A DNA stretch of 64,000 nt from Anaeromyces robustus (lineage: Eukaryota; Neocallimastigomycota; Neocallimastigomycetes; Neocallimastigales; Neocallimastigaceae): contig MCFG01000358.1 of assembly GCA_002104895.1 (NCBI GenBank), positions 1 through 64,000 on the forward strand. Reading direction: 5' to 3'. The first letter of the stretch is position 1, and each line of letters begins with the position of its first letter. The position numbers were made by a program, and so were the translations under genes. The notes under the pieces were generated by a model that saw only the letters and a program-made list of their open reading frames with translations, was not told where the DNA came from and ran no database searches. This document shows positions 27,993 to 42,060 of the stretch, piece after piece.

Positions 27993-29933
27993 TTACCAGC
28001 ATTTTGGAGCTGAATCCCATGGGAATCCTCCTGGGAAAATATCAGGTACTTCTTTTGCTTGTTGATATATCTTAATCATGATTGAATTAGCAACTTTTTG
28101 TAATTCTTTTCTACGACTTTCATATTCTTCTTTAGTCGCTTCTTTGTTGTTGTCAAGCCATTCAATAGTTTCATCAATTGCTTTAATTAACTTATCCTTA
28201 TCACTGGTTTCAATATGACTAGGAATCTTTTTATATTGAATAATGCTACGAAGTGAATAAGCATAAGATTCAAGTTCATTCATAGCAGCAACTCTTTCAG
28301 CCACTTTTACATCTTCTTCCTTGAACTTTTCTTCGTCACAGATCATACGTTCAATTTCTTCTTTAGATAATCCACCTTTATCATTGGTAATAGTAATCCT
28401 ATTAGATTTACCAGTAGTTTTATCAAGAGCAATGACATTTAAGATACAATTAGCATCAATATCAAAAGTAATTTCAATTTGAGGAACACCATGTGGAGCA
28501 GTTTGATTATTAACTTGTAGAACACCACGTGGAGCTGGTGGAATATCTGTTAATTCTAATTTACCTAAAAAGTTGTTATCTTTGGTTAAGGGATGTTCAC
28601 CTTCAAAGACTTTAATAGAAACAGTTTGTTGATCATCAGGATAAATAGAGAAGGTATCAGACTTCTTAGTTGGAATATTTGTATTACGTTTAATTAAAGT
28701 AGTCATAACACCACCGGCAGTTTCAATACCAAGAGAAAAATGATTAACATCTAATAAAAGTAAATCTTGAGTTTTTTTAGAAGTTTCACCAATAAGAATA
28801 GCTGCTTGAACAGCAGCACCATAAGCAACTGCTTCATCTGAAATAAAAGACTTGGATGGTTCTTTACCATTGAAAAATTGAGTGATTAAATTTTGAATTT
28901 TTGGAATACGAGTAGAACCACCAACTCCAAGAATTTCATGAATAGAAGATTTATCTAAATTAGCATCATTAAGAACTTTTTCAACTAGTTCAATAACTTT
29001 TCTAAATAAATCAGAATTAATTCCTTCGAAACGAGCACGTGTAATAGAAGTATAGAAATCAATACCTTCGAATAATGAATCAATTTCAATAAAAGCTTGA
29101 GTAGAAGATGAAAGAGTACGTTTAGCACGTTCACAAGCAGTTCTTAAACGACGTAAAGATTTTGGATTAGTAGAAATATCTTTCTTATATTTTCTCTTAA
29201 ATTCTAGGGATAAGTGTTTAACAAGACGATTATCGAAATCTTCACCACCCAAGTGATTATCACCAGCAGTAGCCAAAACTTCTATAATACCATCATCAAT
29301 GGTAAGAAGAGAAACACTGAATGTACCACCACCAAGATCGAAAATTAAAACATTCTTTATACCTTCAGATCTATTATCAATACCATAGGCAACAGCAGCA
29401 ACAGTTGATTCATCAATAATACGAAGAACATTTAAACCAGCAATATGACAAGCATCATTAGTAGCTTGACGTTGAGAATCATTGAAACTAGCAGGAACAG
29501 TAATAACAGCATTAGAAACCTTTTCACCTAAATAAGCTTCGGCATTATCCTTCAATTTGGAAAGAATCATAGAAGAAATTTCTACAGCAGTGAAATATTT
29601 AGTTTCACCTTTAAAATCTACTTGAATATATGGTTTACCAGATTTTTCAACAACCTTAAAAGGCCAATATTTCATATCAGATTGAACTTTACTATCATTG
29701 AAACTATGACCAATAAGACGTTTAGCATCGAAAACAGTATTTGTTGGATTTATAATAGCTTGATTCTTAGCAGCATCACCAATTAAACGTTCTGAATCGG
29801 TGAAAGCAACATAAGAAGGAGTAGTACGATTCCCTTGATTATTTGGAATAATTTCTATACAATCATTTCGCCATACACCTACACGAGAGTAAGTAGTACC
29901 TAAATCAATACCAATACCAATAGGTGAGGGCAT
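27993..29933 (-). CDS. Divergent cytosolic-type HSP70 without EEVD tail
   Basis: This single-exon gene encodes 646 residues, close to the usual cytosolic Hsp70 size. The ATPase domain (1-385) has the phosphate loops [14 protein letters not shown] at 8-21 and [12 protein letters not shown] at 199-210. The numbering matches mammalian Hsc70: Asp10, Lys71, Glu175 and Asp199 are kept, but the usual Asp206 is Ser. The linker DLLLLDVN and a complete substrate-binding domain with helical lid follow. The C-terminus is [13 protein letters not shown], not a Gly/Met/Pro tail ending in EEVD, so the TPR-cochaperone docking motif is missing. Just past the stop a shifted frame reads NGPIVEKND, apparently the remains of that tail. 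Codon use is normal and the frame is intact over 646 codons, so the body is under selection or only recently released from it. No clear heat-shock element was found upstream. A decayed tandem copy lies on its 5' side (30840-31325). Confidence 0.95.
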   Translation of the reverse strand: MPSPIGIGIDLGTTYSRVGVWRNDCIEIIPNNQGNRTTPSYVAFTDSERLIGDAAKNQAIINPTNTVFDAKRLIGHSFNDSKVQSDMKYWPFKVVEKSGKPYIQVDFKGETKYFTAVEISSMILSKLKDNAEAYLGEKVSNAVITVPASFNDSQRQATNDACHIAGLNVLRIIDESTVAAVAYGIDNRSEGIKNVLIFDLGGGTFSVSLLTIDDGIIEVLATAGDNHLGGEDFDNRLVKHLSLEFKRKYKKDISTNPKSLRRLRTACERAKRTLSSSTQAFIEIDSLFEGIDFYTSITRARFEGINSDLFRKVIELVEKVLNDANLDKSSIHEILGVGGSTRIPKIQNLITQFFNGKEPSKSFISDEAVAYGAAVQAAILIGETSKKTQDLLLLDVNHFSLGIETAGGVMTTLIKRNTNIPTKKSDTFSIYPDDQQTVSIKVFEGEHPLTKDNNFLGKLELTDIPPAPRGVLQVNNQTAPHGVPQIEITFDIDANCILNVIALDKTTGKSNRITITNDKGGLSKEEIERMICDEEKFKEEDVKVAERVAAMNELESYAYSLRSIIQYKKIPSHIETSDKDKLIKAIDETIEWLDNNKEATKEEYESRRKELQKVANSIMIKIYQQAKEVPDIFPGGFPWDSAPKCW

Positions 29934-30657
29934 TTTCTTATATTTTTATATTATTGTAAAAATTGATTTTGTTTTGATTACTTGTTTGTTCGAATATTAA
30001 ATAATATTTTTTTTTTTGGTATATAAAATAAATAAATATTCGCTTTTTTTATATAAATTATTTATTTATAAAAAAAAGAAATACTATTAACAGTTTTTAA
30101 ATCTTTAATAATAATAAAAAAAATAGTTAAAATTTTATTGGTTGGTCGATAATTTCTCGACTTTTTTTTATAAAAAAACAAAAAAAATTAAAATCACTTT
30201 TGGATATATCAACTAAACTATATCTAAATTAATATTTTTTATATAATTACTTAATTATATAAGGATAAATCTTAACGGAAAAATAATTATTAAATATAGA
30301 AATTGCTATTACTAGTATTTAAGTCTGTAAACTATATATATTATTATTATTAACATAAATGAAGAAATATTTTTTTTTTTAAAAAAGAAAGGTTAAATTA
30401 TAGTAAAATATATAATGCTTATTTTTATTATATAATGAAATTAAGTTTAATAAGACCATGGAGAAAATGTTTTATATATAAACTTGAGGCTATAGAAATA
30501 AAAAACACAATATTTTTTTGAATATAAACATTTTTTTTTTTTTTTTTATTTTTTGTATATAATTTTATTTTATTATTATGATTATTTTATATTATTTTAT
30601 GTTAAATTAATATTTAATTATTATTATTTAATACTAAATATTATTATTATTATTATT
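29934..30657. other. HSP70 upstream region, partly duplicated
   Basis: The 5' side of HSP70 includes a TATATAAA-like sequence and a TTCGAATATT segment near 29990, but no set of adjacent nGAAn units that I would call a heat-shock element. The stretches around 29950-30010 and 30455-30515 recur at about 31350-31400 and 31615-31675 beside the pseudogene. No gene was seen. Confidence 0.6.
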
Positions 30658-30839
30658 TTATAATTATATATTAATTATGAAGTAATAGATAGATATGTTC
30701 TTTTTTTTTATTTTCAAAATAAAAAACAACTAATAATGTTAAATTAAATAAATTAAAATAAATTAAATAAATGATTTATATAATATTATTTTTATATTTT
30801 GAGTAATGAGAGTAATCAATTTTTTTAACAGTTGGTCCA

Positions 30840-31325
30840 TTGTATTACCAGCATTTTGATGCTGAACCTCATGGGAATTCTTCTGCTTGTTGATATATCT
30901 TAGTCGTGATTAAATTAACAACTTTTTGTAATTCTTTTCTACTACTTTCATATTCTTCTTTAGTCGCTTCTTTGTTGCAGTCAAGCCATTCAATAGTTTC
31001 ATCAATTGCCTTAATTAACTTATCCTTAACACTATTCAATACCAAGAGGAAAAGGATTAACATCTAATAAAAGTAAATCTTTTACCAGTAAGAATAGCTT
31101 CAGCATTATCTTTCATTTTGGAAAGAATCATAGAAGAAATTTCATCAGGAGTGAAATCTTTAGTTTCACTCTTAAATTCTACTTGAACACATGGTTTACC
31201 AGATTTTTCAATAAGAAGGAGTAGTACGATTACCTTGATCATTTAGAATAATTTTTACACAATCATTTTGCCATACACCTACACGAGAGTAAGTAGTAAT
31301 TAAATTAAAACCAAAACCAATAGAC
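30840..31325 (-). pseudogene. Internally deleted HSP70 tandem copy
   Basis: On the minus strand four pieces of the neighbouring HSP70 are joined. A damaged N-terminal segment ([17 protein letters not shown]; about 31325-31215) jumps to [19 protein letters not shown] and [12 protein letters not shown] (about 31215-31095), then to the linker region (LLLLDVNPF; about 31090-31040), then to the lid and C-terminus ([20 protein letters not shown], to about 30869). Roughly residues 37-95, 134-390 and 415-577 are missing. Stops and a frameshift remain. Flanking DNA on both sides also matches the intact locus, so this is a segmental tandem duplicate, not a retrocopy. Its tail in the shifted frame reads NGPTVKKID, closer to the normal Hsp70 ending. 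Confidence 0.93.
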
Positions 31326-31401
31326 CATTTTATTATATTTTTTATATTATTGTAAAAGTTGATTTTGTTTTGATAATTTGTTTGTTCGAATAATGAATAA
31401 T

Positions 31402-31404
<3 letters not shown>

Positions 31405-31447
<43 letters not shown>
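31405..31447. repeat. Poly-T tract
   Basis: An almost uninterrupted run of about 43 T lies just 5' of the HSP70 pseudogene. Confidence 0.9.
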
Positions 31448-31449
<2 letters not shown>

Positions 31450-31674
31450 TTTAAATCTTTAATAATAAAAAGAAATAATTAATAATGGTATATATTTAAG
31501 TCTGTAACAAAAATATATACTATTATTAGCATGAAAAAATATTTTTTTTTTAAAAAAAGTTAAATTATAGTAAAACATATAATTTCTCATTGTTTTTATA
31601 TAAAGTTGAGTTTAATAAGACCATGGAGAAAATGTTTTATATATAAACTTGAAGTTATTAAAATAAAAAACACA

Positions 31675-31922
<248 letters not shown>

Positions 31923-32523
31923 TATTTTTTATTTGAAAAAAATTTATTTTAACAATTATTATTAACAGTTTTGAGATTTTTTTTTATATTTTTAAATTAT
32001 CAATGAGAAATTAAATGTAACACAAATACAGTTTTAATTAGAATTTTTTTTATTTTTATTTTATTTTATTTTATTTTTTTTAAAATTATTAATATTATAA
32101 AACATTATATTTATATAATTTACATTTTTATTAATGATAAATAAATAAAAACTTAAAACTTCATTATTATGAATAATTAATTATTATCATTAATTATTTA
32201 ATTATTTATTACATACTTTAAAAAAAAAAAAAAAAAAAAAACTAATTTCATTATTATTAAATCTGAAATATCTGGATTAATATATTAAATTATAAGTATT
32301 GAATCTCAATTTAAAAAAAAATAATAAAACATTATTATTATTATTTTTTTTTTTTTGGTTTGTAAAGAAATGATAAAAACAAACAAACAAATAAGTAAAA
32401 TAATTAAAATAATAGAATACTATATAAAAGAAAGGAAAAATTAAAACCAAATAGAAAAAAAAAAAAAAAAAACTAACAATCAACCAAAATAATTAATATA
32501 ATATATAAAAATAAAAAAAATTA

Positions 32524-32556
<33 letters not shown>

Positions 32557-33161
32557 GTTAATAAACATTAAATATATATATATTAATGAGTGTATAAATA
32601 ATAGAAAAAAAAAGGGGGATGTTATTAAACTATTTTTTTATATGTATATATTATTTAACTTTTATTTATTAAAACATTTTTTTTTTAAAAGAAAAATTGG
32701 AATATTTTTCTTTTTATATAAATTCGTGTAAAAAAAAAAAAAAAGTAATTAAAAATATTAAAAATTGAATTAGATTTTGTAAAAAGCACTACAACTTACA
32801 TAAAAGATATTGAGAAAATAAAAAGATTATTTTATATTGTTTAATAAAAATATTTTTGTTATATTTTAAAATATATATATATATATTTTAAAATATTTAT
32901 TATATTTATATAATTAAATTAAATAATAGAATTTATTACTAATAATATACTGATAATCTATTTTTTTTTTTTTTAATTTTTTTTTTATATTATATGTTTC
33001 TTTATTGAATATACATATTTTTATATTAAATATATATAAACGTTATTTCAAATAATTTTCTATTATTGATTGTTATTGTTTATTGTTGGTTAATATGTTA
33101 TTTATTGTTTATTGTTTTATTATTATTATTATTTTTATGTTTTTTTTTTTTTTTTTTTCAT

Positions 33162-33203
<42 letters not shown>

Positions 33204-33323
33204 TTAATTTTTTTAAAGTTTAATATATAAAAAAGATTAACAATAAGACCAATATGTATATAATATATATATTGTTTTATTGTTAATTTTTTTTTTTTCA
33301 ATTTTTTCTTAATGTTATGTTAT

Positions 33324-33371
<48 letters not shown>

Positions 33372-34013
33372 TACTACTTAGTTATTGATTATAATATATT
33401 AATTTTGTTTTCTTGTTGATTTTTTTTTATTTTTTTATTTTTTATTTTTTTATTATTATTTTTTTTTCTATTTCTTTTTCTTTCTTTTAATATTGTTTTT
33501 ATTTTTTCTTTCTTTTAATATTGTTTTTATTTTATTTTTATTATTATTATTATTATTTATTATTATTTTTTTTTTTGATATTTTTCATTGTTGTTCATTT
33601 TCTTTTTCTTTTTATTGATTATTGATTATTGATTATTGATTATTATTATTATTATTATTAGTTTTTGAATATATGGTATATATATATATAAATGATATTG
33701 ATTCGATTTATAATTAATTATATACATATATTTTTGGTATTATATATATATTATTATTTTATATTATACTATATATCTATATATTCTATATATTACTATT
33801 TTTTTTTTAATATATTAACAATTATATATAATTACATTTGTAATTTCATTAACTTTTTTTTTTTTTTTATCTTTCCTTTAATATCTACTTTCTTTTCCTT
33901 ATTTTTTCTATTCTATTAATTTTTTTTCTATTTTTTTATTTTTTTTTATTTTTTATTTTTTTTTATATTATTTATTTTTTAATAATATATATAATTACAA
34001 TTTATTATTATTA

Positions 34014-34051
<38 letters not shown>

Positions 34052-34693
34052 TAAATTAATATTAATAAATTTTTTCTTTTTACATTTTTTAAATTAACAA
34101 TAAAATCAAGAAAAAAAAATTTGTGATTATTAATAGTAATAAATAAAAAAAAAAAAAATAATTAAAAAAAGAATTTTAATTATTTAATTTAATAATAATA
34201 TTAAATAAATATAATTATATTTATATTGTTTTTTCTTTTTTTTTTCTTCTTATTTTTTTCTTATTATTATTTTTTTTGCTGTAATTTTTTTTTAAAAAAA
34301 AATAGTTAAAAATAGTAATAGTAGTTAATAGTAGTTAATTGTATTATTATACAGTAATTAATATATTAATATTATTAAAATTTTGAAATTATTATTAAAA
34401 AAAAAGATTAAAAAAAAAAAAGATTTAATTATATAAATAGTTATATACTTCTTGTTTTTTTAAATTATTTTTCTTATGATTTGGTGCTAATAAAAATGAT
34501 AATTATTTATTATAACGCTTTTTTTTTTATTTTCCTTTATTAGTTACTTAATAATTACTTATTTTTATATTGAATTCGTTATTTAATGATTTCGCTGTTG
34601 ATTTTGATTTTTTTATTTTTGTTTTTATTTTTTTTTTAGTTTTTATTTTATTTTATTTTTTTAATATAATTATTATTTTTATTTTTGGTTTTC
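31923..34693. other. AT-rich intergenic region
   Basis: Nearly all of this is poly-T, poly-A, TTA and TA tracts, for example T runs at about 33137-33194, 33330-33369 and 34015-34040. Near 33618-33645 there are about four ATTGATT heptamers. No coding frame was recognised. The last part is the 3' flank of the gene on the minus strand that ends at 34694. Confidence 0.6.
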
Positions 34694-37600
34694 TTAAAGA
34701 GACCAATCAATTCTGAAAACATTATCAAAGAATTTATCGATTTCTGAAGTTGATGAACTTTTATTATCTGTTGCTTTTTTACGATGTTGTTTTGATGACG
34801 AATTTGATGAGGAAGATGATAAATTAATTTCATATAATCCTGGACTACTTTTACTTGTTGTAAGGTTAGTTTTTCCATTACTATTACTTCCATAACGTCT
34901 AGATGAACTATCATTAGTAAGTGATGACATATGTGGTAAATCATACTTTGAAAGAGTAGTTGATGAATAAGATTTCCTTACAGATGATGAACTAGAATTC
35001 ATTGAAGCAGAGGAAAGAGTTGGTGATGGTTGTGGAGAAGTAGAATCTTGATTACTACCAAGTTTATATCTTTGATAACTACGTACATTTGAAGAAGATT
35101 TATCTGTACTTTTACGTCTAACAAGATAATTTTTATTTGATGATATATTTTCTTTATTAGATGATTTATCTTTATTTTTTTCTTTATCCTTATCTTTTGA
35201 TCCTGATTTATTTTTAGATTTTGTAAGTGAATTTAAGAATCTGCTAGCTCTTTTACTAGATGAACTCTTTGAATGACTATTGGATGAAGAATCAGATGAG
35301 GATAACATACAACCACTTAATACATCCATTTTCATTGTTGCTCCACATCCAGATGAAGAATTATTATTTGATTTTTTATAGTTTGGTTGATTACTACCAA
35401 CATTATTATTCTTATTTGCAGCTAATTCTTTTTCTTTTGCTATTTTTTCAGTAATTGGTATATCACCAGTAACATCATAACCTGCTAATTCTTGTTGCTT
35501 TTTTAAATCTTCAAATCCATGATATTCAAATTTAAGAGATGAACGTCTTTTATTCTTCTTTTCCATTTCTTCCTTCTTTTTAATATATTTTTGGTGTCTT
35601 TCTGATGGAATAGAATAAACTTCATATTCTTTACCATTACTAACAACTGTTGGTGGTGGAGTAGGAGCTCTAGATGGACGTCTACGTACTGGTTCTTCAA
35701 TAATATTACCATCTTTATCTTTAGCTTGAACTTTAGAATTTAAATTCGAAGAATTGAAAGTTAAATCATTACCAAGTAAATCATCATCACCTACAATATG
35801 AGGAATTAATGATACTATATCCATAACATCTGCAAATTGGAAGAGTAATTCATCCATAGATCTTCTTTGCATTGTTGGTGGCATACTTGGATCATTATTT
35901 GTAATTTTCTTTGGACGTAAATGTACTTTTGGTTGCTCTGGAAGTGGTTTTTTATTTTTGGATTCTTTACTTGATTCTTTATCTTTACTGCTTTTATTGA
36001 GTTTATATTTATCTTTAATTGAAACCTCCTTATCTGAAAGTCTATAAGTTGGCTTATTTTTCTTGAAGCTTGATGATTTACGTACAGGAATTGGATCTTG
36101 TTTAGCTGGAAGTGGTTTATTGGTATTAAGTGGAGCTTTAAATTGTGGAGAAGATGGAGCAGAAGATGTAGCAGAAGATGGAGCAGATGAAGAAGAATTT
36201 TGAGAGGGTATATTAAATGAACGAATAACAAAGGAATTATTACTTGAGGTATTACTAGAACTAACTGAATTAATTGACGATTCCGTTTTTTCATCTAAAG
36301 AAATAGATGAATCTAATTTTGGAGATTTTTTATAGAATTTATCTTCCTTTTCGGTAGTAATAACACCAGATTTTTGTAATTCTTTGAATACTTCATTTGA
36401 TGATTTTTCATCTAATAATTTTACATTAGCCTTTAATGAATCTTTTCTAGGTTCTCTTTCAATCTTCTTACGACGATGTTCTTTACTCTTTGATTTTTGT
36501 TCCTTTTCATTAGATGCATTTTCATTTGTCTTTTTATTATTATTTTCTGATGACATAGCATCTTTACCACTAAAGTCAAGAGTAATTTGTTTAACATTTT
36601 CTTTAGTTTCGATTGGTTTTTGTTCTTTAACATTATCAACTATTCCATTCTTATAGGATTTCTTATTCATTTCCTTTATTGGAGCTTGAGTTACATTACT
36701 ATTCATAATTGGTGATTTATTAATATTAGTATTTTTATCATTTATTGTATCTTTGCTATTAGTTTTTGTCATAGGTGTGGATGGAACAATATTTTGCTCA
36801 ATCTTTTTATTATTATCTACAATTGGTTGATTTTCAACAATACTTGGTTTAATTGGCTTACCATTTGTTTTATGGCTAACTGAACTTTTTCTTACAGGTA
36901 ATTTAATAACTGTATTATCACCTGCAATAATTACACCTCCACTATTATTATCAATATTTTCTTTATTCTCTTCTTCTACTACTGGTACTTGTACTGGTAC
37001 TGGTACTTGTATTGGTACTTGTACTGATAATTGTTCTTGTTTAACAGAGTACTCTACAGAATCATATCTTTCTTCATCCATCATTTCTTGATTATCTTCA
37101 TCTGATATATATTCTATTTCACTCTCATTTTCTTCACTTTCTTCCTCTAATAATTGCTGTTCTGTTATTTCACCATTTTCTATTTGTCGTCTTCTATTTT
37201 GTTGATAACGAATTTGATGATCAGTCCAATTATTATATATATCATTAAATAAATTTTGAACAAGAACAACTTTTCTCATATCTAAAATTGTATCTTGATA
37301 GTATGAATTTAATTTTGAAGTTGTTATATTTGCTAAATGGGTTGGGTTAATTAGCCTAAAATATATATTAAATAATATTAAATAAAAGTCAAATATATGA
37401 ATAGATATAAATAATATATATATAAATAAGTATAAATAATTATTATATATAAGTATTAATTAAATTTATTAATATTTATAATTTTTGTTTAGATATTAAT
37501 AAGTATCGTTAATATTAATATTTTATAAACATAAAAGGTATTCAATTATTAAACGAATAATTATTTTTTTTCATTTTTTTTAAAAAAATATTAACATAAA

Positions 37601-37824
37601 AAATAATATAAAAAAATATAAAAAAATAGAAGTAAAAAAAAATTTAATATAAATTAAAATATCTAAAATAATAAATCTTTGTTTTAATTGTTATTAATAT
37701 AAATAATTATGTTTTAAGCTTTAAAAATATATATATTAATATAATTCAATTTAAATATAAACTGAAAAATATAAACTTACAAAGCTAATTCCCATAAAGA
37801 TTGTTCAAAATCTGATATACTCAT
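34694..37824 (-). CDS. Large disordered Ser/Lys/Asn-rich protein of unknown function, two exons
   Basis: Exon 1 (37824-37781) starts MSISDFEQSLWELAL and exon 2 (37355-34694) continues LINPTHLANITTSKLNSYYQ; the join restores a Leu codon and gives 901 residues. The start was moved upstream of the first in-frame Met of exon 2 because the earlier exon has a clean ATG, a GTAAGT donor and a matching TTTAG acceptor. The N-terminal 110 residues look folded and helical (LVQNLFNDIYNNWTDHQIRY), followed by an acidic stretch. A short Val-Pro-Gln run (VQVPIQVPVPVQVPV) lies near residue 125. The middle is low-complexity Ser/Lys/Asn. One conserved-looking island, MQRRSMDELLFQFADVMDIV and following DDDLLGNDL, lies near residue 520, and a C-terminal SEIDKFFDNVFRIDWSL helix may be a binding motif. 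The many basic Ser-rich blocks suggest a phosphorylated scaffold. I do not recognise the family. Confidence 0.8.
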
Positions 37825-40800
37825 TTTTTATTTTATATATTATGAATTAAAATTGAAATAAAATTATAAATATTATTTTTGTTTTGATAATTCACTAATT
37901 ATGTGTGTGTTTTAGATTGTTAAAATATTTTTATTTTATTCTATTTTCTCGAGTTTGTTTATATCTAGATATTTTCAAATATTATATAGTAATAATGATA
38001 TAAATAAACATTAATATAAATATTATTTTAAAGAAGTAGATTTTAATTTTGAATATAATAATTTTATTATATTTTATTATAATTTTAATATTGTATTATT
38101 TATGTTGAAAGATAGATATAATATGTTTTAAGTTGTTTATTATATATATAAATAATATGTTATATAAATTACGAAATAAACAAAATAAAGAATTACCAGT
38201 ATTTATTCTTTTTCTATTTCATTATGATTTTTTGTATTATTATTACTTTTTTTATTAAATAAATAGTATAAATAAAGAAAAAAGAGAACCAGAAAAAGTT
38301 ATAATAACATTTATAATAATATTATTTGTATTTCTTTTTCTTTTTCTCTATTTCTTTCAAAAGATTAGAAAATAATTTTCTTATTCTTATATTAGTTTCT
38401 TTTATATATATAATTTTAAATTTGGAATTATATTGTTATCGATAATTTTGATTATAATTATTTTTAAATGAAATTATATATATTATTGTTTTTTTTTTCT
38501 TTTTTTAAAAATATACTATTTTAATAATACACACTGCATGTAAGGTATATTGTTATATAAATAATAATTTACTTTTTTTTTTTTTTGTTTGAAGTTTTCT
38601 AATATGAAATATTAAATTAAAAAAGAAAAATAATAAATTAAAAAAACATATAAATTAATGAAATAAAAAAAAAAAGAAATAAAAAAAAAAAGACGATTTA
38701 TAATAATAAAGTAAATAAATCTTTTTTTTTTTATTCTAAATTGTATATTATTTTATTTTTATTATATTTTAAAGAAGAAAAAAGTTTTTAAATAATAATT
38801 TATTTCCTTTTCTTTTTTTTTTAGTTATATAACACAATGTTATTAATTTTATTATATATTATTATATATAATATTAATATAATAACAATATATTATTTAC
38901 AATTTTATTATATATAATATATATTAATTAATATAAAAATTTAACATTTTGATTGATAATTTTATATTATAATGTATAAGTAAATAAATAAATATATTAT
39001 AGTATATATAAGTTAATGGTAAATATAAAATAAATAAATTAATAAAAATTTATATATAAAATAAATAAATACTTAAATAAATAATAAAAAAGTAAATAAA
39101 CAATATATAATATATGAATAAATAAGGAAGTCTTTAAATATAATTATAATAATAAATTTACTATTTTACTATTATTATTAACTTTAAAACAGATAAATAG
39201 TAGTAAATATAGTATATAATAAATATAAATAGTATAATTTTTATTTGTAAATCAATAGGTTGATTAATAAATAAATAAATAAATAAATAAATAATAAATA
39301 AATAAATAAATAAGTAAATAAATAAATAAATATATATATATATAAATCGAGGTAAATTTATATATAAGTAATAATTTAATTTAATAAATGAATAAATAAA
39401 TAATATTTAAATAAATCCTATTGGTAGAAACTTAATTTATTATTTTTAATATTTATTTCTTTCCAAATTTTGATTTTTTTTTTTTGCTTATTTTATTATT
39501 TGTTTTTTTTTTTTTTTATTCTATTTATTTATTTTTACTTTTTTTTTTGTATGTATTTAATTATTTAGTTTTTTCTATTATTGATGATTTCTTTAATTAT
39601 ATAATTTATTATAATTAAATTATTATTTTATATTATATAAAAAATATTTTTATTGATATATTAAATATATCATTATAAAAATATTATTTATATAATAAAG
39701 TTAATTTATAGATAAACTTTATTACTATTAATAATATTAAATATTATTTAATTTTTTTAAACATTTTATTCAATTTTTTATTAACTCCTTTAAATATAAT
39801 ATATTATATAATATATTATATTAATTATTAGTATCACAACAAATTGTTATGATTTAAAAAAGGCAAATTTATATTAAATCAATTGTTTCATATATTAATA
39901 TATTAAATTTTTATATAAATGAAGCTTTATTATATTGATTATTAAATAGGTTTTTTATGTAGTACAAAAATAAATGAAATGAATTAAATTAATATATTAT
40001 TATATATAGTAATATATAATAATATAATATATTAATTTAATATAAATAATATAATATATTATTGATTCAAATATAAAATGTGTATTAAATATTAAGAATA
40101 CTTAATTATAAGAATGAAAGTTTTAATGAAAGTTTTACTTCATGAATAAATATTTATATTACATTAATGTATTACGTAATATTAACTAATGTAATAAACT
40201 TTTACAAATAAAATGTTAAGAAAAATATATAAATACAAAATATTAAAATATAAAAAAAAATGCTTAATGGAAATATTTATATTAATTAATATTGTAAATA
40301 TATGTAAATATATAAATATTAATTTATTTTATTTATATTAGAATATATTATTTATAAATTGGAAATTCTATAATTATATTCAAATAATTTTATAATAGTT
40401 TTTTTAATATTATTTTTTTATAACTATATAATATTACTATAATAAAAGAAAAGTGAGAAATTATATATATAAATAAATATAAATATATTTATGTATTAAT
40501 TATTATTATTTTAAAAGCAATTAAGTTTTAAGATTTCATATATTGAAATGTTTTATTATAATAGACCATATATAATTAATAAGAGTAAAATAAAAGAATA
40601 CATTAGGTCTAATAAAGATCTATGAATATGTAAAATTAATAATATATATTATTTTAATATTATAAATTTCCTATATAATTATGGCAAAGATGAATCATTT
40701 TTGCTATAATTAATTCAAGCTTCTATTCTATATTTGGTGATTTGTCAATCTTTAATTTATGTATTTTAACTGAAAAGTTTTAAAAATATAAAAAGTATTT

Positions 40801-41520
40801 TAATTTAATTTGTGTAACATAATCTTAAATGTGTTTAAACGATTATAATTCTTTTTTATAACTAAGGATTAAGGATAACCTGTATAAATATTCTATTAAA
40901 TTGTATATATTTCTATATAGATGTATATGTTTTTATGTTTTTTTTAACATTTTATATATTTCCTATAATAAATTAATTGAAAAAAGGAACAATATTAAAT
41001 GTTTAGTAAAAGAAAAAGAAATATATAATTTATAATTTTTTGTTTCATTTCCTTTTTTTTTTTTTTTCGTTCTATATTAATATTGACCAAAGAAAATTGA
41101 ATATAACAGTAATTCATAAAAAGAATATTACAAAAAAAAATCCAATGTTGTGGAACATAAAATTATAATTATTAAATTATAATTATTAAGATATTTAGTT
41201 TTATGTACATTCTAAAGAAATCATCTAAAATAATAGTTTTTATTTTTATGTTTTAATTATGTATAAATCAAATATAATGCTTATCCTTATTTTGTTTTGT
41301 TTAATACAGTATTGATAAATATAATCTTATCTTTTAAAATGAACATTTTTATGAATTCAATTATAAATAAGATTAAATAAAATTTATAATTGAGTATTAT
41401 TTAAAAGAAAATACACAATTTTGTATTTTTTTGTAATATTGCATAATATACATAATATATTATGACGTGTATTTTAAGTTTTAATATCAATTAATAATGA
41501 AATAATTATAATTAAAAAAT
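37825..41520. other. AT-rich intergenic region
   Basis: This holds promoter DNA of the minus-strand gene and then A/T tracts, AAAT runs (about 39263-39330) and several short AT palindromes (near 39995-40075). A mixed patch at 40680-40760 has no usable frame. Nothing else was recognised. Confidence 0.5.
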
Positions 41521-41528
41521 ATAATTAA

Positions 41529-41701
<173 letters not shown>

Positions 41702-41882
41702 TAAATAATTATTATAGTTAAACAATTTATAATAATAATAAATAATAAATAATTACATTAAATATATATTATATATAATTAACTTGATTGATATTTATCT
41801 TAAATAATAATATTCAACATAAATTATTAGTATTTTTTAAATAATAATATTCATTCATATATTATTAATATTTTTTAAATAT

Positions 41883-42060
41883 TGAGATACTATTCTATAT
41901 ATTATATATTTTAAAATGGAAATATTTATTTGAGATACTATTCTATATCATATATTTTAAGATGGAAATATTTATTTGAGATACTATTCTATATCATATA
42001 TTTTAAGATGGAAATATTTATTTGAGATACTATTCTATATCATATATTTTAAAATGAAAT
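41883..42060. repeat. 46-bp tandem repeat, about 3.8 copies
   Basis: Units start at 41883, 41931, 41977 and 42023. Each begins TGAGATACTATTCTATATCA and ends ATGGAAATATTTATT. The two middle units are identical, the first has a 2-bp insertion, and the last is cut short. There is no reading frame through the array. Confidence 0.95.

Noticed and set aside
29940-30200. Possible heat-shock elements upstream of HSP70
   Set aside because: Only isolated TTCGAA-like and TTC sequences were seen, without three adjacent inverted nGAAn units.
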